Source: Panacagrimonas sp052389915 (GTDB lineage Bacteria > Pseudomonadota > Gammaproteobacteria > Nevskiales > Nevskiaceae). From it: DNA of 64,000 nt. Both the position numbers and the translations under genes were made by a program. The DNA lies in NCBI GenBank assembly GCA_052389915.1, contig JBQTHL010000008.1, forward strand, positions 1 to 64,000. Direction: 5' to 3'. The notes below the pieces were generated by a model. The model saw only the letters and a program-made list of their open reading frames with translations. It was not told where the DNA came from and ran no database searches. This document shows, piece after piece, positions 18,607-27,648 of this stretch. Numbering within the stretch: position 1 is the stretch's first letter; the number at the start of each line of letters is the position of its first letter.

Positions 18607-20520
18607 TCAGTCCGATATCGGGGGTGGCGCGACGGCGGCCCGGGTCTTCGGCGCCGGCGGAGCAGGCGGGGCGTACAGAATCTCTCCGAGAAGATACTGA
18701 TCCATGACCTGCCGCGCGATGGGCGCGGCGGCCGAACCGCCGTGACCCGCGTGCTCGGCAATCACGGCGACCGCGATTTTCGGGTCGTCTGCCGGAGCAA
18801 ACGCCACGAACAGCGCGTGATCGCGTAGATGAAACGGCGTGTCCTCGAGCTTGCGCGCCTTGAGTTCTTCCTGCGACATGCCGGCGACCTGCGCCGTGCC
18901 GGTCTTGCCGGCGACGCTGTACGGCGCGTCGCGAAACACGCGGTTGGCGGTGCCGCGCGCGGAACTGGTGACTTCCACCATCGCGGCGATCACCGTTTCC
19001 CAATCCTTGGCGTGCCGGTGCGGGATCGGCGGCAGCAGCTCCGGTTGCACCGTCACGCGGGCGCCAGTTAGCGAATCTTCGGTGGCGTGCACGATGTGTG
19101 GCTTGAAGCCCTGGCCGCGCATGGCCATGCGCGCGGTGATCTGCGCCAACTGCATCGGCGTGGTGGTCAGGTAACCCTGGCCGATGCCCAGGCTCAAGGT
19201 CTCGCCCGGGAACCACACTTCCTTGCGCGCGCGCATCTTCCACGCGCGCGAGGGTAGCAGTCCGGTTTTTTCCAGTGGCAGATCCACGTTCGTCGGATGG
19301 CCCAGCCCGAAGCCGTCGAGAAAGCCGTGAATGCGGTCGATGCCCAGCGACTGCGCGAGCTGGTAGAAATACACGTCGCAGGACTGGATCACTCCGCTGG
19401 CCATCGTCATCCAGCCGTGGCCCTCGCGTTTCCAGCAGCGGTACTTTCGCGGCGAACCCGCCAGGCTCATGGAGCCATTGCACTGTTCGCCGTGCGCGGC
19501 GTTGAGCACGTCGTACTCCAGCCCGGCCAGCGCCATAAACGGCTTGATCGTCGAGCCGGGCGGATACGCGCCTTGCAGCGCGCGGTTGTAGAGCGGGCGC
19601 TTGCGATCGTCGAGCAGAGCCTTGTAGCTGACGCGATCGATCCCGGCGACGAAGGGTTGCGGATCGAAACCCGGCTTGGACACCAGGGCGATGACATCGC
19701 CGTTGCGCGGGTCGATGGCTACCACCGCACCGTCGAGTTCGCCCAGCGCGTTCTCGGCCGCGATCTGGGCCTTGGCGTCGAGGGTGAGAATCAGGTTGCG
19801 ACCGGGCGAGCCCTGGCGGAAGTCGAGTTCACGTAAGGGCCGGCCGTAGGCATTGGCCTCGACGATCTTGGCGCCGGGCATGCCGCGTAGTTCGTCTTCG
19901 TGCGATTTCTCAACCCCGATCTTGCCGATCTGGGTCAGGCCCTGATATGCCGCCGCCTCGACCGTCTTGAACTCACCCTCGGTGATGCCGCCGACGTAGC
20001 CCACGACGTGCGCCGCAGCCGCGCCCAGCGGATAGCTTCGCGTGAGCGTGGCGTTGACGTCGGCGCCCTCGAAGTCGAAGCGATTGAGCTGGAAGCGCGC
20101 AACCTGTTCCAGGGTCATATTGCTCAGCAGCGGCACACCGCGATAACGCGGAGTCTTGGCGACGCGCTCCTTGAAGCGCGCGATATCGGTGTCCTTGAGG
20201 TCCAGCAGGGGACGCAGCTTCGCCAGCAACTCATCGATGTGCTTGACCTGCTCGGGCACGATCTCCAGCACGAAAGCCGGCGTGTTCTGGGCCAGCAGCA
20301 CGCCGTTGCGGTCGGTCATCAGCCCGCGCACCGGCGCCACCGCGGTCAGGCGCATGCGGTTCTCGTCCGCGCGCGTGATGTAGTACGCGTTGTCCAGCAC
20401 TTGCAGCTTGACGAAGCGGAACAGCAGCACACCGCTCAAGCCCAGGCACACCAGCACCGCCAGCCCGATGCGGCTGGCGAGCATGTACTTTTCGCGCGGC
20501 AGGTTCTTGATGCTCTGCAC
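18607..20520 (-). CDS. mrdA: Penicillin-binding protein 2
   Basis: Class B transpeptidase of the elongasome, 637 residues. It has an N-terminal membrane span (about residues 15-33), a pedestal domain, and a transpeptidase domain with P-P-G-S-T-I-K-P-F (active-site serine), Q-S-C-D (the S-x-N position occupied by S-C-D, as in other PBP2 proteins) and A-G-K-T-G-T-A-Q. The C-terminal tail is proline/alanine-rich. It starts three bases after mreD ends and is followed directly by rodA, the standard order. Confidence 0.97.
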   Translation of the reverse strand: MQSIKNLPREKYMLASRIGLAVLVCLGLSGVLLFRFVKLQVLDNAYYITRADENRMRLTAVAPVRGLMTDRNGVLLAQNTPAFVLEIVPEQVKHIDELLAKLRPLLDLKDTDIARFKERVAKTPRYRGVPLLSNMTLEQVARFQLNRFDFEGADVNATLTRSYPLGAAAAHVVGYVGGITEGEFKTVEAAAYQGLTQIGKIGVEKSHEDELRGMPGAKIVEANAYGRPLRELDFRQGSPGRNLILTLDAKAQIAAENALGELDGAVVAIDPRNGDVIALVSKPGFDPQPFVAGIDRVSYKALLDDRKRPLYNRALQGAYPPGSTIKPFMALAGLEYDVLNAAHGEQCNGSMSLAGSPRKYRCWKREGHGWMTMASGVIQSCDVYFYQLAQSLGIDRIHGFLDGFGLGHPTNVDLPLEKTGLLPSRAWKMRARKEVWFPGETLSLGIGQGYLTTTPMQLAQITARMAMRGQGFKPHIVHATEDSLTGARVTVQPELLPPIPHRHAKDWETVIAAMVEVTSSARGTANRVFRDAPYSVAGKTGTAQVAGMSQEELKARKLEDTPFHLRDHALFVAFAPADDPKIAVAVIAEHAGHGGSAAAPIARQVMDQYLLGEILYAPPAPPAPKTRAAVAPPPISD

Positions 20521-20523
20521 GGA

Positions 20524-21003
20524 CTACTCGTCGTTCGGTGGGGGCGCAGCACGGTTCAGCAGGCGATACACCAGCGGCCAGAACGGAATGGTCGATAGCG
20601 CCGGAACCCAGCGGAACAGAAGGTCGGCGCGATGCCGCGTCAACTCGTCGACGAGACTCATCAGCAGGCAATAGCCTGCCCAGGCCGGGGCCAGGGCGAA
20701 GGTCAGTTGCCACAACGGAAGCAGGATCAGCACCGAGCGCAGGCGGGCCACGAAGTACAGCATCACCAGGAAGCAGGCAGCGTGCTGGCCAAGCACCGTG
20801 TTGTACAGCACGTCGAGCACGATGCCGAGAACGAACGCGACGATCAGGCTGGGGGCGCGAGGTTCGACCAGAATCCAGTACGCCAGCACCATCGGCAGCC
20901 ACAGCGGCCGCGCCACCGCAATCGGGTCCGGTAGCGCCACCAGTTGCAGCAGCAGGGCAAACAGCAGGCTGAGCCAGAATCGAGCCGGAATCTCTGGCGT
21001 CAT
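20524..21003 (-). CDS. mreD: Rod-shape protein MreD
   Basis: Polytopic inner-membrane protein of the elongasome, 159 residues with about five or six hydrophobic spans. The conserved features are E-P-R-A-P-S-L-I-V-A-F-V-L-G-I-V-L-D and the C-terminal R-W-V-P-A-L-S-T-I-P-F-W-P-L. The start ATG at 21003 overlaps the mreC stop by three bases (ATGA), the usual coupling. Confidence 0.95.
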   Translation of the reverse strand: MTPEIPARFWLSLLFALLLQLVALPDPIAVARPLWLPMVLAYWILVEPRAPSLIVAFVLGIVLDVLYNTVLGQHAACFLVMLYFVARLRSVLILLPLWQLTFALAPAWAGYCLLMSLVDELTRHRADLLFRWVPALSTIPFWPLVYRLLNRAAPPPNDE

Positions 21004-21932
21004 GACCCCGGTTTGGCGTCCGCCTTGGCCGCGCCTGCCTGCTGCGCTTCCGCGGCCGCGGCCTCGCTGGCCTGCACTGCATCGACGGTCGCGCGTTCGC
21101 TCCACACCAGCAAAGCCTGGCGCCCGCGTCCGACTCTCGCCAGCGGCGTCGCGATCACCTCCTTGAAGTGCCCGCCCGGCGTGTGTTGTACCGATTCCAC
21201 GCGCGCCACCGGGTAGCCCCCGGGGAAACGCCCGCCGAGCGAGGACGAAACCAGCAGGTCGCCTTTTTCCACATCGGCGTTAGCGGGCAGGAACGACAGC
21301 TTGAGTCCTTCGCCCGAACCCTGTCCGAGCGCAATGGCCTGCAGCCCGTTGCGAACCAGCTCGACCGGAACGCCGTGATCCGGATCGCTGACAAGCAAGC
21401 CGACCGAGGTGCCGGGGTATACCTGCACGATCTGCCCGAGCACGCCATTGGCGTCGAGGATGGCCTGGCCGCGATACACGCCGTCGTGCTCGCCCTTGTT
21501 GAGCGTGATCTGCTGGCGATAGGGGTCTTGGTTGGCGGAGATGATGTCCGCCACCGCGACGTGGTCTGTGAGCCTCGCCGAGGCGTCGAGCAGTTCGCGA
21601 ATGCGCTGGTTCTCGGCGTCCAGGGCGGCGTAGCGCTGGAGTTGCGCATCAAGTTCGAGTTGCCGGCGCTTGAGTGCGGCGTTCTCGCCGACCAGGTTCT
21701 CGCGCGAATCCAGATGATCCGACAGTCCGATGACGCGGGTGGGGACTTCCGCCAGCCACACTACCGGAGCCAGTGCGATCGACATCCACTCGCGCGGATT
21801 CTTGAGGCGGTCGCCGTCAAATTCGGCGGCCATCAGTCCGCCGCAGACCAGCAGCAGTGCGAACGTCTTCAGCCCCAGTCCCGGTCCGCGCGGAAACAGG
21901 TGTCGATGATGGCTGGCGTCGAGACTCTTCAA
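21000..21932 (-). CDS. mreC: Rod-shape protein MreC
   Basis: Bitopic elongasome scaffold, 310 residues, that activates PBP2/RodA in the periplasm. A short cytoplasmic head is followed by one membrane span (about residues 20-38), a coiled-coil (about 70-120) and the beta-barrel core with G-V-L-G-Q-I-V-Q-V-Y-P-G-T-S. The tail is alanine-rich and low-complexity. It lies 198 bases downstream of mreB, an unusually wide gap for this operon, so a separate promoter is possible. Confidence 0.96.
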   Translation of the reverse strand: MKSLDASHHRHLFPRGPGLGLKTFALLLVCGGLMAAEFDGDRLKNPREWMSIALAPVVWLAEVPTRVIGLSDHLDSRENLVGENAALKRRQLELDAQLQRYAALDAENQRIRELLDASARLTDHVAVADIISANQDPYRQQITLNKGEHDGVYRGQAILDANGVLGQIVQVYPGTSVGLLVSDPDHGVPVELVRNGLQAIALGQGSGEGLKLSFLPANADVEKGDLLVSSSLGGRFPGGYPVARVESVQHTPGGHFKEVIATPLARVGRGRQALLVWSERATVDAVQASEAAAAEAQQAGAAKADAKPGS

Positions 21933-22130
21933 AGCCCTTGCCCTACGTGCATTTCACGCAAAATTGAATCGCCGCGAGATTAGACCCAGCCGCGCAGGTT
22001 CGCAATGCCTTTTCAGGATTTTTTACACGATTTTTTTAAGCGGGTCAGACTCTTGCCGTTCAAAGTAAATGTAAATGCGAGAGGCTGTTGCGCGGGGTGG
22101 CCTTCCGGCCGGATTCAGGGCGGTCCGGCG
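21933..22130 (-). promoter_or_regulatory. mreB-mreC intergenic, possible mreC promoter
   Basis: The 198-base gap between mreB and mreC contains an AT-rich patch on the minus strand near 22020-22070, with two runs of A/T in an otherwise GC-rich window. A TTGAAC hexamer followed by A/T-rich sequence could act as a sigma-70 promoter for mreCD-mrdA-rodA. No operator or riboswitch recognised. Confidence 0.3.
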
Positions 22131-23168
22131 TCACTCGGAAGAATAGAACTCGCCTTCCCGGTCGAGATGGTCGAGTACCATGCCGCCGCCGCGGGCCACG
22201 CAGGTGAGCGGGTCGTCTGCCACGATCACCGGCAGGCCGGTTTCTTCGGAAATCAGCTTGTCGATGTCGCGCAACAGCGCGCCGCCGCCGGTCAGCACGA
22301 TACCGCGCTCGGCCACGTCCGAGCCCAGTTCCGGCGGGGTACGTTCCAGCGCCTGCTTGACTGCCTTGACGATGCCCGAAAGTGGTTCCTGAAGAGCGTC
22401 CAGGATCTCGTTGGAATTCATCGTGAAATTGCGCGGCACACCGGCCGCCAGATGACGCCCGACGATGTCGATCTCGTGCACTTCGTGGCCCGGGAAGGCG
22501 GTGCCGATTTCGTGCTTGATGCGCTCGGCCGTGGCTTCGCCGATCAGCATGTTGTACTGCCGCCGCACGTAGGAAACGATGGCCTCGTCGAACTTGTCGC
22601 CGCCGATGCGCACGCTCTCGGCGTAGACGATGCCGCCGAGCGAGACCACCGCGACTTCCGAGGTGCCACCGCCGATGTCCACCACCATCGAACCGCGTGC
22701 ATCCCGGATCGGGATGCCGGCGCCCAGCGCCGCGGCGATGGGTTCTTCGATCACCCACACGCGGCGTGCGCCGGCGTTCTCGACCGACTCCTTGATCGCA
22801 CGGCGTTCGACTTGCGTCGCGCCGTAAGGCACGCAAACAACCACGCGCGTGATCGGCCGCATCATGCGGCCCTTCTGCACCTTGCGGATGAAGTGCTGAA
22901 GCATCTTCTCCGTCACGGTGTAGTCGGCAATCACGCCGTCGCGCAGAGGCCTGAGCGTGGAGATGTTGGCCGGCGTGCGGCCGAGCATCTTCTTGGCCTC
23001 GACTCCCACCGCCGCCACTTCCTTGGTGCCGCGCGCGTTGATGCGGATGGCAACCACCGAGGGCTCGTTCAGTACGATGCCTTCGTCGCGAACGTAGATC
23101 AGGGTGTTGGCAGTGCCGAGGTCGATCGAAAGATCGTTCACAAACATTCGGCGGAAAACGTCGATCAT
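22131..23168 (-). CDS. mreB: Actin-like rod-shape protein MreB
   Basis: Cytoskeletal actin homologue, 345 residues, that forms membrane-bound filaments orienting the elongasome. The phosphate-1 motif I-D-L-G-T-A-N-T-L is near residue 13, the phosphate-2 motif V-D-I-G-G-G-T-S-E-V near residue 160 and the adenosine motif L-T-G-G-G-A-L-L near residue 285. The start at 23168 gives M-I-D-V-F-R-R-M-F, and the upstream frame is not conserved. Divergent from gatC, an arrangement common in beta- and gammaproteobacteria. Confidence 0.97.
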   Translation of the reverse strand: MIDVFRRMFVNDLSIDLGTANTLIYVRDEGIVLNEPSVVAIRINARGTKEVAAVGVEAKKMLGRTPANISTLRPLRDGVIADYTVTEKMLQHFIRKVQKGRMMRPITRVVVCVPYGATQVERRAIKESVENAGARRVWVIEEPIAAALGAGIPIRDARGSMVVDIGGGTSEVAVVSLGGIVYAESVRIGGDKFDEAIVSYVRRQYNMLIGEATAERIKHEIGTAFPGHEVHEIDIVGRHLAAGVPRNFTMNSNEILDALQEPLSGIVKAVKQALERTPPELGSDVAERGIVLTGGGALLRDIDKLISEETGLPVIVADDPLTCVARGGGMVLDHLDREGEFYSSE

Positions 23169-23295
23169 CTTCGGATCGTCTCGCGGGGAGTATGGGTCTG
23201 GGAATGGCCCGCCGAACGAGCCGGGCGGGAGGCACAAGCGCAACTCAAGAGGTACTATTGTGCGGTGCACATCTTAAACGAATTCGACTGTAACC
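23169..23295. promoter_or_regulatory. Divergent mreB / gatC promoter region
   Basis: The 127 bases between the two divergent operons must carry both promoters. A TACTATTGT stretch near 23255-23263 is a plausible -10 region for gatC. The exact hexamers cannot be fixed by eye. Confidence 0.35.
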
Positions 23296-23586
23296 ATGGT
23301 GAGTCTTTCAGCAGATGAAGTCCGCGTCGTTGCGCATCTTGCGCGCCTGGAATTGCGACCCGGCGAGGTGGATCAATACGCCACGCAGCTCTCCAGAATC
23401 CTCGATCTGGTGGGGCAATTGGCCTCGGCCGATACCGATCACGTGGAGCCGATGGCGCACCCGCTGTCGATGGTGCAACGCCTGCGGCCGGATGCCGTGA
23501 CCGAAGCCGACCGCAGAACCGACTACCAGGCCCACGCGCCTTCGATTCAGGATGGGTTGTACCTGGTGCCGAAAGTCATCGAGTGA
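23296..23586 (+). CDS. gatC: Aspartyl/glutamyl-tRNA amidotransferase subunit C
   Basis: The 96-residue chaperone-like subunit of the GatCAB amidotransferase, which converts mischarged Glu-tRNA(Gln) and/or Asp-tRNA(Asn) to the amide form. Conserved features are V-A-H-L-A-R-L-E-L near residue 14 and the H-V-E-P-M-A-H segment around residues 53-59 that wraps GatA. First gene of gatCAB; a 115-base gap carrying a large hairpin separates it from gatA. Confidence 0.96.
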   Translation: MVSLSADEVRVVAHLARLELRPGEVDQYATQLSRILDLVGQLASADTDHVEPMAHPLSMVQRLRPDAVTEADRRTDYQAHAPSIQDGLYLVPKVIE

Positions 23587-23603
23587 AGCCGTCGCTAGCG
23601 GTT

Positions 23604-23681
23604 AGGACGCGCTTCGCGCTTTAGTCGTTAGCACAGCAACCGCTTATCTTTTCCTAACGGCTAAAGCGCGAAGTGCGTCCT
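23604..23681. repeat. 28-bp inverted repeat between gatC and gatA
   Basis: Two 28-base arms (23604-23631 and 23654-23681) are inverted copies with two mismatches, separated by 22 bases. Each arm itself contains the smaller palindrome GCGCTTCGCGC or its equivalent. Folded as RNA this gives a long stem inside the gatCAB transcript, and as DNA it could form a cruciform. No T-run follows, so it does not look like a plain terminator. It resembles a REP-type extragenic palindrome. Confidence 0.8.
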
Positions 23682-23701
23682 GACGCCTGACACCTCTTCT
23701 C

Positions 23702-25159
23702 ATGCACCACCTTTCCATCAAGCAGCTTTCCGAAAGCCTGCGTCGCCGGCAGTTCTCCAGCCGTGAGCTGACGCAGCACTACCTCGATCGCATCGACAAG
23801 CTCGACATGCGGCTCAACAGTTTCATCACCGTGACGCCAGAAATCGCGTTGCAACAGGCCGACGCGGCCGACGCGCTGATCGCCGCCGGCAAGGCGGGGC
23901 CCTTGACCGGCATTCCGCTGGCGCAGAAGGACATCTTCTGTACCCAGGGCGTCCGGACCAGTTGCGGCAGCCGCATGCTCGACAAGTTCGTTGCGCCTTA
24001 CGACGCCACCGTTGTGCGCAAGCTGCACGCCGATGGCGGCGCGGTCATGCTCGGCAAGTGCAACATGGACGAGTTCGCGATGGGCTCGTCCAACGAGACG
24101 AGCTGGTACGGACCGGTGAAAAATCCATGGGATTTGACGCGCGTTCCGGGCGGTTCCAGTGGCGGTTCGGTCGCGGCGGTTGCCGCCAGCTTTGCGCCCG
24201 CTGCAACCGCGACCGACACCGGCGGCTCCATCCGCCAGCCTGCGGCGCTGACCAATCTCACCGGCATCAAGCCGACCTACGGCCGGGTTTCGCGCTACGG
24301 CATGATCGCGTTCGCATCGAGCCTCGATCAGGGCGGCGTGGTCGCTCGCAGCGCCGAAGACGCGGCGATGGTCCTGCAGGCCATGGTGGGCTTCGATCCG
24401 CTGGACTCCACCAGCGTGGAGCGTGATGTCGATCTCTATCTCCAGCAGATCAACCGCTCCATCGTCGGCCTGCGCATCGGCCTGCCGAAGGAATATTTTT
24501 CCGAGGGTCTTTCGTCAGCGGTGCGCGACTGCGTCATGTCCGCGGTCAAGCAGCTTGCGGAACTGGGCGCGGAAATCGTGGAGGTGTCGCTGCCGCATGC
24601 GCCGCTGTCGGTGCCGACCTATTACGTGGTGGCACCCGCGGAAGCATCGAGCAATCTGGCGCGCTTCGACGGCGTGCGTTACGGGCATCGCTCGGAATCG
24701 GCGCGGAGTCTGGAAGAGCTGTACAAGCGCAGCCGCGGCGAAGGCTTCGGCCCCGAGGTGCAGCGCCGCATCATGATCGGCACCTACGTGCTCAGTCACG
24801 GCTACTACGACGCGTACTATCTCAAAGCGCAGAAAGTTCGCAAGCTGATCTACGACGATTTCCGAAAAGCCTTCGAGCAGTGCGACGTGATTCTCGGCCC
24901 GACGACCACCGATGTCGCATTCAAGCTCAACGCCAAGACCGACGACCCGGTCGCCATGTATCTCAACGACATCTATACCATTGCCGCCAACCTCGCCGGC
25001 ATCCCGGCCATGAGCCTGCCCTGTGGGTTCGTCGAGGGTCTGCCGGTGGGCATGCAGCTCATGGGCAATTTCTTCGAGGAAGGGCGCTTGCTGAACGTGG
25101 CGCACCAGTATCAGCAGGCCAAGACCTGGCATCTGAGAATGCCGAAGGGGTTCGAATGA
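23702..25159 (+). CDS. gatA: Aspartyl/glutamyl-tRNA amidotransferase subunit A
   Basis: The amidase subunit of GatCAB, 485 residues, which hydrolyses glutamine to supply ammonia to GatB. The amidase-signature catalytic triad is visible: the lysine in L-A-Q-K-D-I-F, the serine in G-G-S-S-G-G-S-V-A-A and the serine in D-T-G-G-S-I-R-Q-P-A. The C-terminal G-L-P-V-G-M-Q-L-M-G-N is also standard. It overlaps gatB by four bases (ATGA). Confidence 0.97.
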   Translation: MHHLSIKQLSESLRRRQFSSRELTQHYLDRIDKLDMRLNSFITVTPEIALQQADAADALIAAGKAGPLTGIPLAQKDIFCTQGVRTSCGSRMLDKFVAPYDATVVRKLHADGGAVMLGKCNMDEFAMGSSNETSWYGPVKNPWDLTRVPGGSSGGSVAAVAASFAPAATATDTGGSIRQPAALTNLTGIKPTYGRVSRYGMIAFASSLDQGGVVARSAEDAAMVLQAMVGFDPLDSTSVERDVDLYLQQINRSIVGLRIGLPKEYFSEGLSSAVRDCVMSAVKQLAELGAEIVEVSLPHAPLSVPTYYVVAPAEASSNLARFDGVRYGHRSESARSLEELYKRSRGEGFGPEVQRRIMIGTYVLSHGYYDAYYLKAQKVRKLIYDDFRKAFEQCDVILGPTTTDVAFKLNAKTDDPVAMYLNDIYTIAANLAGIPAMSLPCGFVEGLPVGMQLMGNFFEEGRLLNVAHQYQQAKTWHLRMPKGFE

Positions 25160-26604
25160 GCAACAGTGACTGGGAGGCCGTCATCGGACTGGAAGTGCAC
25201 TGCCAGCTTCTGACGCAATCCAAAATTTTCTCGGGCGCCGCGACTGCCTACGGCGCATCGCCGAACACGCAGGCCGACGGCGTCACCCTGGGCCTGCCCG
25301 GCGTGCTGCCGGTGCTGAATCGCGATGCCCTGCGCATGGCGGTGAAGTTCGGTTTGTCCGTGGACGCCAAGGTGCAGCAGCGCAGCGTCTTCGCGCGCAA
25401 GCACTACTTCTATCCGGATCTGCCCAAGGGTTACCAGATCTCGCAGTACGAACTGCCGATCGTCCTCGCAGGTCATCTCGACATCGAACTGCCGGAGGGT
25501 GAGACCAAGCGCATCGGCATCACCCGCGCACACATGGAAGAGGACGCGGGCAAGAGCCTGCACGAAGCGTTTGCAGGGGCCACCGGCATCGACCTCAATC
25601 GCGCCGGCACGCCCTTGCTCGAGATCGTTTCGGAACCGGACATTCGCACGGCGCAGGAGGCGGTCGCTTATCTCAAGAAGCTGCACCAGCTCGTCGTCTA
25701 CATCGGCATCTGCGACGGCAACATGCAGGAAGGCTCGTTTCGCTGCGACGCCAACGTGTCCGTGCGCAAGCGCGGCGCGCCCAAGTTCGGCACGCGCACC
25801 GAGACCAAGAACGTCAACTCCTTCCGCTACGTCGAGAAGGCCATCGAGTACGAGATCGAGCGCCAGATCGAAGTGCTCGAATCCGGCGGCCGCATCATCC
25901 AGGAGACGCGGTTGTTCGATCCGGGAACCGGCGAGACGCGTGCGATGCGCTCCAAGGAAAACGCCAACGACTATCGCTATTTTCCGGACCCCGATTTGTT
26001 GCCCGTCGTCGTGGACGGACGCGATCTCGAACTGATACGCGCGAGCCTGCCGGAACTGCCGGAAGCCAAGCGCAATCGCTTCATGGTCCAGTACGGTCTG
26101 GCGAAATACGACGCCACCGTGCTCACCGGCGAATCCGCCGTCGCTGACTACTACGAGACCGTGGTGGCACAGAGCCAGGCCGACCCGAAGATCTGCTCCA
26201 ACTGGGTCACGGGCGATCTGCTCGGCGCGCTGAACAAGCTCGGCAAGGACGTGGGTTCGTCTCCGGTCAGCGCGACGATGTTCGCCGTGCTGCTCAAGCG
26301 CATCGCCGACAAGACCATCTCCGGCAAGATTGCAAAGGACGTGTTCGAGGCAATGGTTGCGGGCGAGGGCGATGCCGACAGCATCATCAAGTCCAAGGGT
26401 CTGGTGCAGATCACCGACGACAGCCCGATTCTCTCGGCCATCGAGAAAGTCATGGCCGCCAATCCCGGTCAATTGGCCGATTACCGCGCGGGCAAGGACA
26501 AGCTGTTCCCGTTCTTCATCGGCCAAGTGATGAAGGCCACGCAGGGCAAGGCCAATCCGGAGGCAGTGAACCGGCTGCTCAAGGAAAAGCTCGCTCCGCC
26601 GTAG
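25156..26604 (+). CDS. gatB: Aspartyl/glutamyl-tRNA amidotransferase subunit B
   Basis: The tRNA-binding kinase/amidotransferase subunit of GatCAB, 482 residues. The N-terminus W-E-A-V-I-G-L-E-V-H, the metal-site region Y-P-D-L-P-K-G-Y-Q-I-S-Q-Y and the H-M-E-E-D-A-G-K-S segment identify it. The C-terminal helical YqeY-like tail is present. The ATG at 25156 overlaps the gatA stop. A complete gatCAB implies the indirect route for at least one of tRNA(Asn) or tRNA(Gln). Confidence 0.97.
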   Translation: MSNSDWEAVIGLEVHCQLLTQSKIFSGAATAYGASPNTQADGVTLGLPGVLPVLNRDALRMAVKFGLSVDAKVQQRSVFARKHYFYPDLPKGYQISQYELPIVLAGHLDIELPEGETKRIGITRAHMEEDAGKSLHEAFAGATGIDLNRAGTPLLEIVSEPDIRTAQEAVAYLKKLHQLVVYIGICDGNMQEGSFRCDANVSVRKRGAPKFGTRTETKNVNSFRYVEKAIEYEIERQIEVLESGGRIIQETRLFDPGTGETRAMRSKENANDYRYFPDPDLLPVVVDGRDLELIRASLPELPEAKRNRFMVQYGLAKYDATVLTGESAVADYYETVVAQSQADPKICSNWVTGDLLGALNKLGKDVGSSPVSATMFAVLLKRIADKTISGKIAKDVFEAMVAGEGDADSIIKSKGLVQITDDSPILSAIEKVMAANPGQLADYRAGKDKLFPFFIGQVMKATQGKANPEAVNRLLKEKLAPP

Positions 26605-26615
26605 GAGTGGGCCTC

Positions 26616-26709
26616 CTGTAGGAGGGGCGTGAGCCCCCGACCGTCGCTCGCCCACCGAACCTGGCTCCGGAATTCGAGCGGCCGGTCGGGGCTCGCGCCC
26701 CTCCTACAG
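26616..26709. repeat. REP-like inverted repeat, gatB-hslO gap
   Basis: Arms at 26616-26643 and 26683-26709 are inverted copies (CTGTAGGAGGGGC... against ...GCCCCTCCTACAG) with one mismatch and one single-base indel over about 28 bases, separated by 39 bases. The GTAGGAG(C/G)GGC motif is characteristic of an abundant intergenic palindrome in xanthomonads and relatives. A partial arm (CCCCTCCTACAAC) recurs at about 59876-59888 after pbpC. It probably ends or stabilises the gatCAB transcript. Confidence 0.8.
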
Positions 26710-26745
26710 TTTGCTGCGCGACACCGCGCTGAAAGTCCTACAAAT

Positions 26746-27648
26746 ATGCCTCCCATGAATACCCTCACCCCCTTCGCCTTCGACAACCACATCGCCCACG
26801 GTGCGCTTGTGCGCCTGCATGTCGGCGTGCGCGAACTGCTCGACCATCGCGCCTACTCGCCCGCGATTCGCGAACTGCTGGGCGAGACCATGGCGGCGAT
26901 GCCGCTGCTGGCTACGCACCTGACCATTGAGGGCCGCATCAACCTGCAATTCCAGGGTTTGCCGGCCACGCGCACCATCGCCGCCGCCAAGACGCAGTTG
27001 CTGGTGGCGCAGATCGATCACCAGTTGCGCGTACGCGCCATGGCCAAGGCTCCGGCCGATCTCGAGGGCAGTTTTCGCGAGCTGCTCGAAGGCGGCGTGC
27101 TCGCGTTGATGGTCGAGCCCGCCGACAGCAAGCGCGCCGCGACGCAGGCGGTGGTGCTGATCGAGGGCGAGCGCCTGCATCACGCGCTCGAAGCCTACTT
27201 CGCCCGCTCCGAGCAATTACCCACCTTGATCCGCCTGGCGGTGCGCGGCGACGAACTCGCCGGCTTCATGCTGCAACGCATGCCGGTCGAATCGGCCCAG
27301 GCAAGCGAGGACGACTGGCAGCATCTGCGCCTGCTCGCCCAGACCTTGACCAGCGACGAGCTGCTCGACACGGAACCCGATCGTCTTCTGATGAACCTCT
27401 TCGCCGACGCGCCGCCGCTGCGCCGCTTCAAGCCACGCGAAGTGCACGTGGCCTGCAACTGCGACCGCGCCGGCATTTCGCGCCTGCTGATTGCGCTGGG
27501 CCGCGAGGAAGTGGACGCCATCGTGGCCGAACAGACCAAGGTCAGCATCACCTGCGAATTCTGCGGCCGCGAGTATTCGTTCACACCTCAAGAGGCGGCC
27601 GAGCTGTTCGTGTCCGCAGACAGTCAGCCCGCGGGAACCCGGCATTGA
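26746..27648 (+). CDS. hslO: Redox-regulated chaperone Hsp33
   Basis: Cytoplasmic holdase activated by oxidative unfolding, 300 residues. The C-terminal zinc-redox switch is complete: C-N-C at residues 237-239 and C-E-F-C at residues 270-273. The N-terminal core carries R-I-N-L-Q-F-Q-G-L and the L-A-G-F-M-L-Q-R-M-P motif. Starts at 26746 or 26755 are both possible; the second gives M-N-T-L-T-P. The 3' end overlaps the start of the SET-domain gene, so the two are probably co-translated. Confidence 0.95.
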   Translation: MPPMNTLTPFAFDNHIAHGALVRLHVGVRELLDHRAYSPAIRELLGETMAAMPLLATHLTIEGRINLQFQGLPATRTIAAAKTQLLVAQIDHQLRVRAMAKAPADLEGSFRELLEGGVLALMVEPADSKRAATQAVVLIEGERLHHALEAYFARSEQLPTLIRLAVRGDELAGFMLQRMPVESAQASEDDWQHLRLLAQTLTSDELLDTEPDRLLMNLFADAPPLRRFKPREVHVACNCDRAGISRLLIALGREEVDAIVAEQTKVSITCEFCGREYSFTPQEAAELFVSADSQPAGTRH

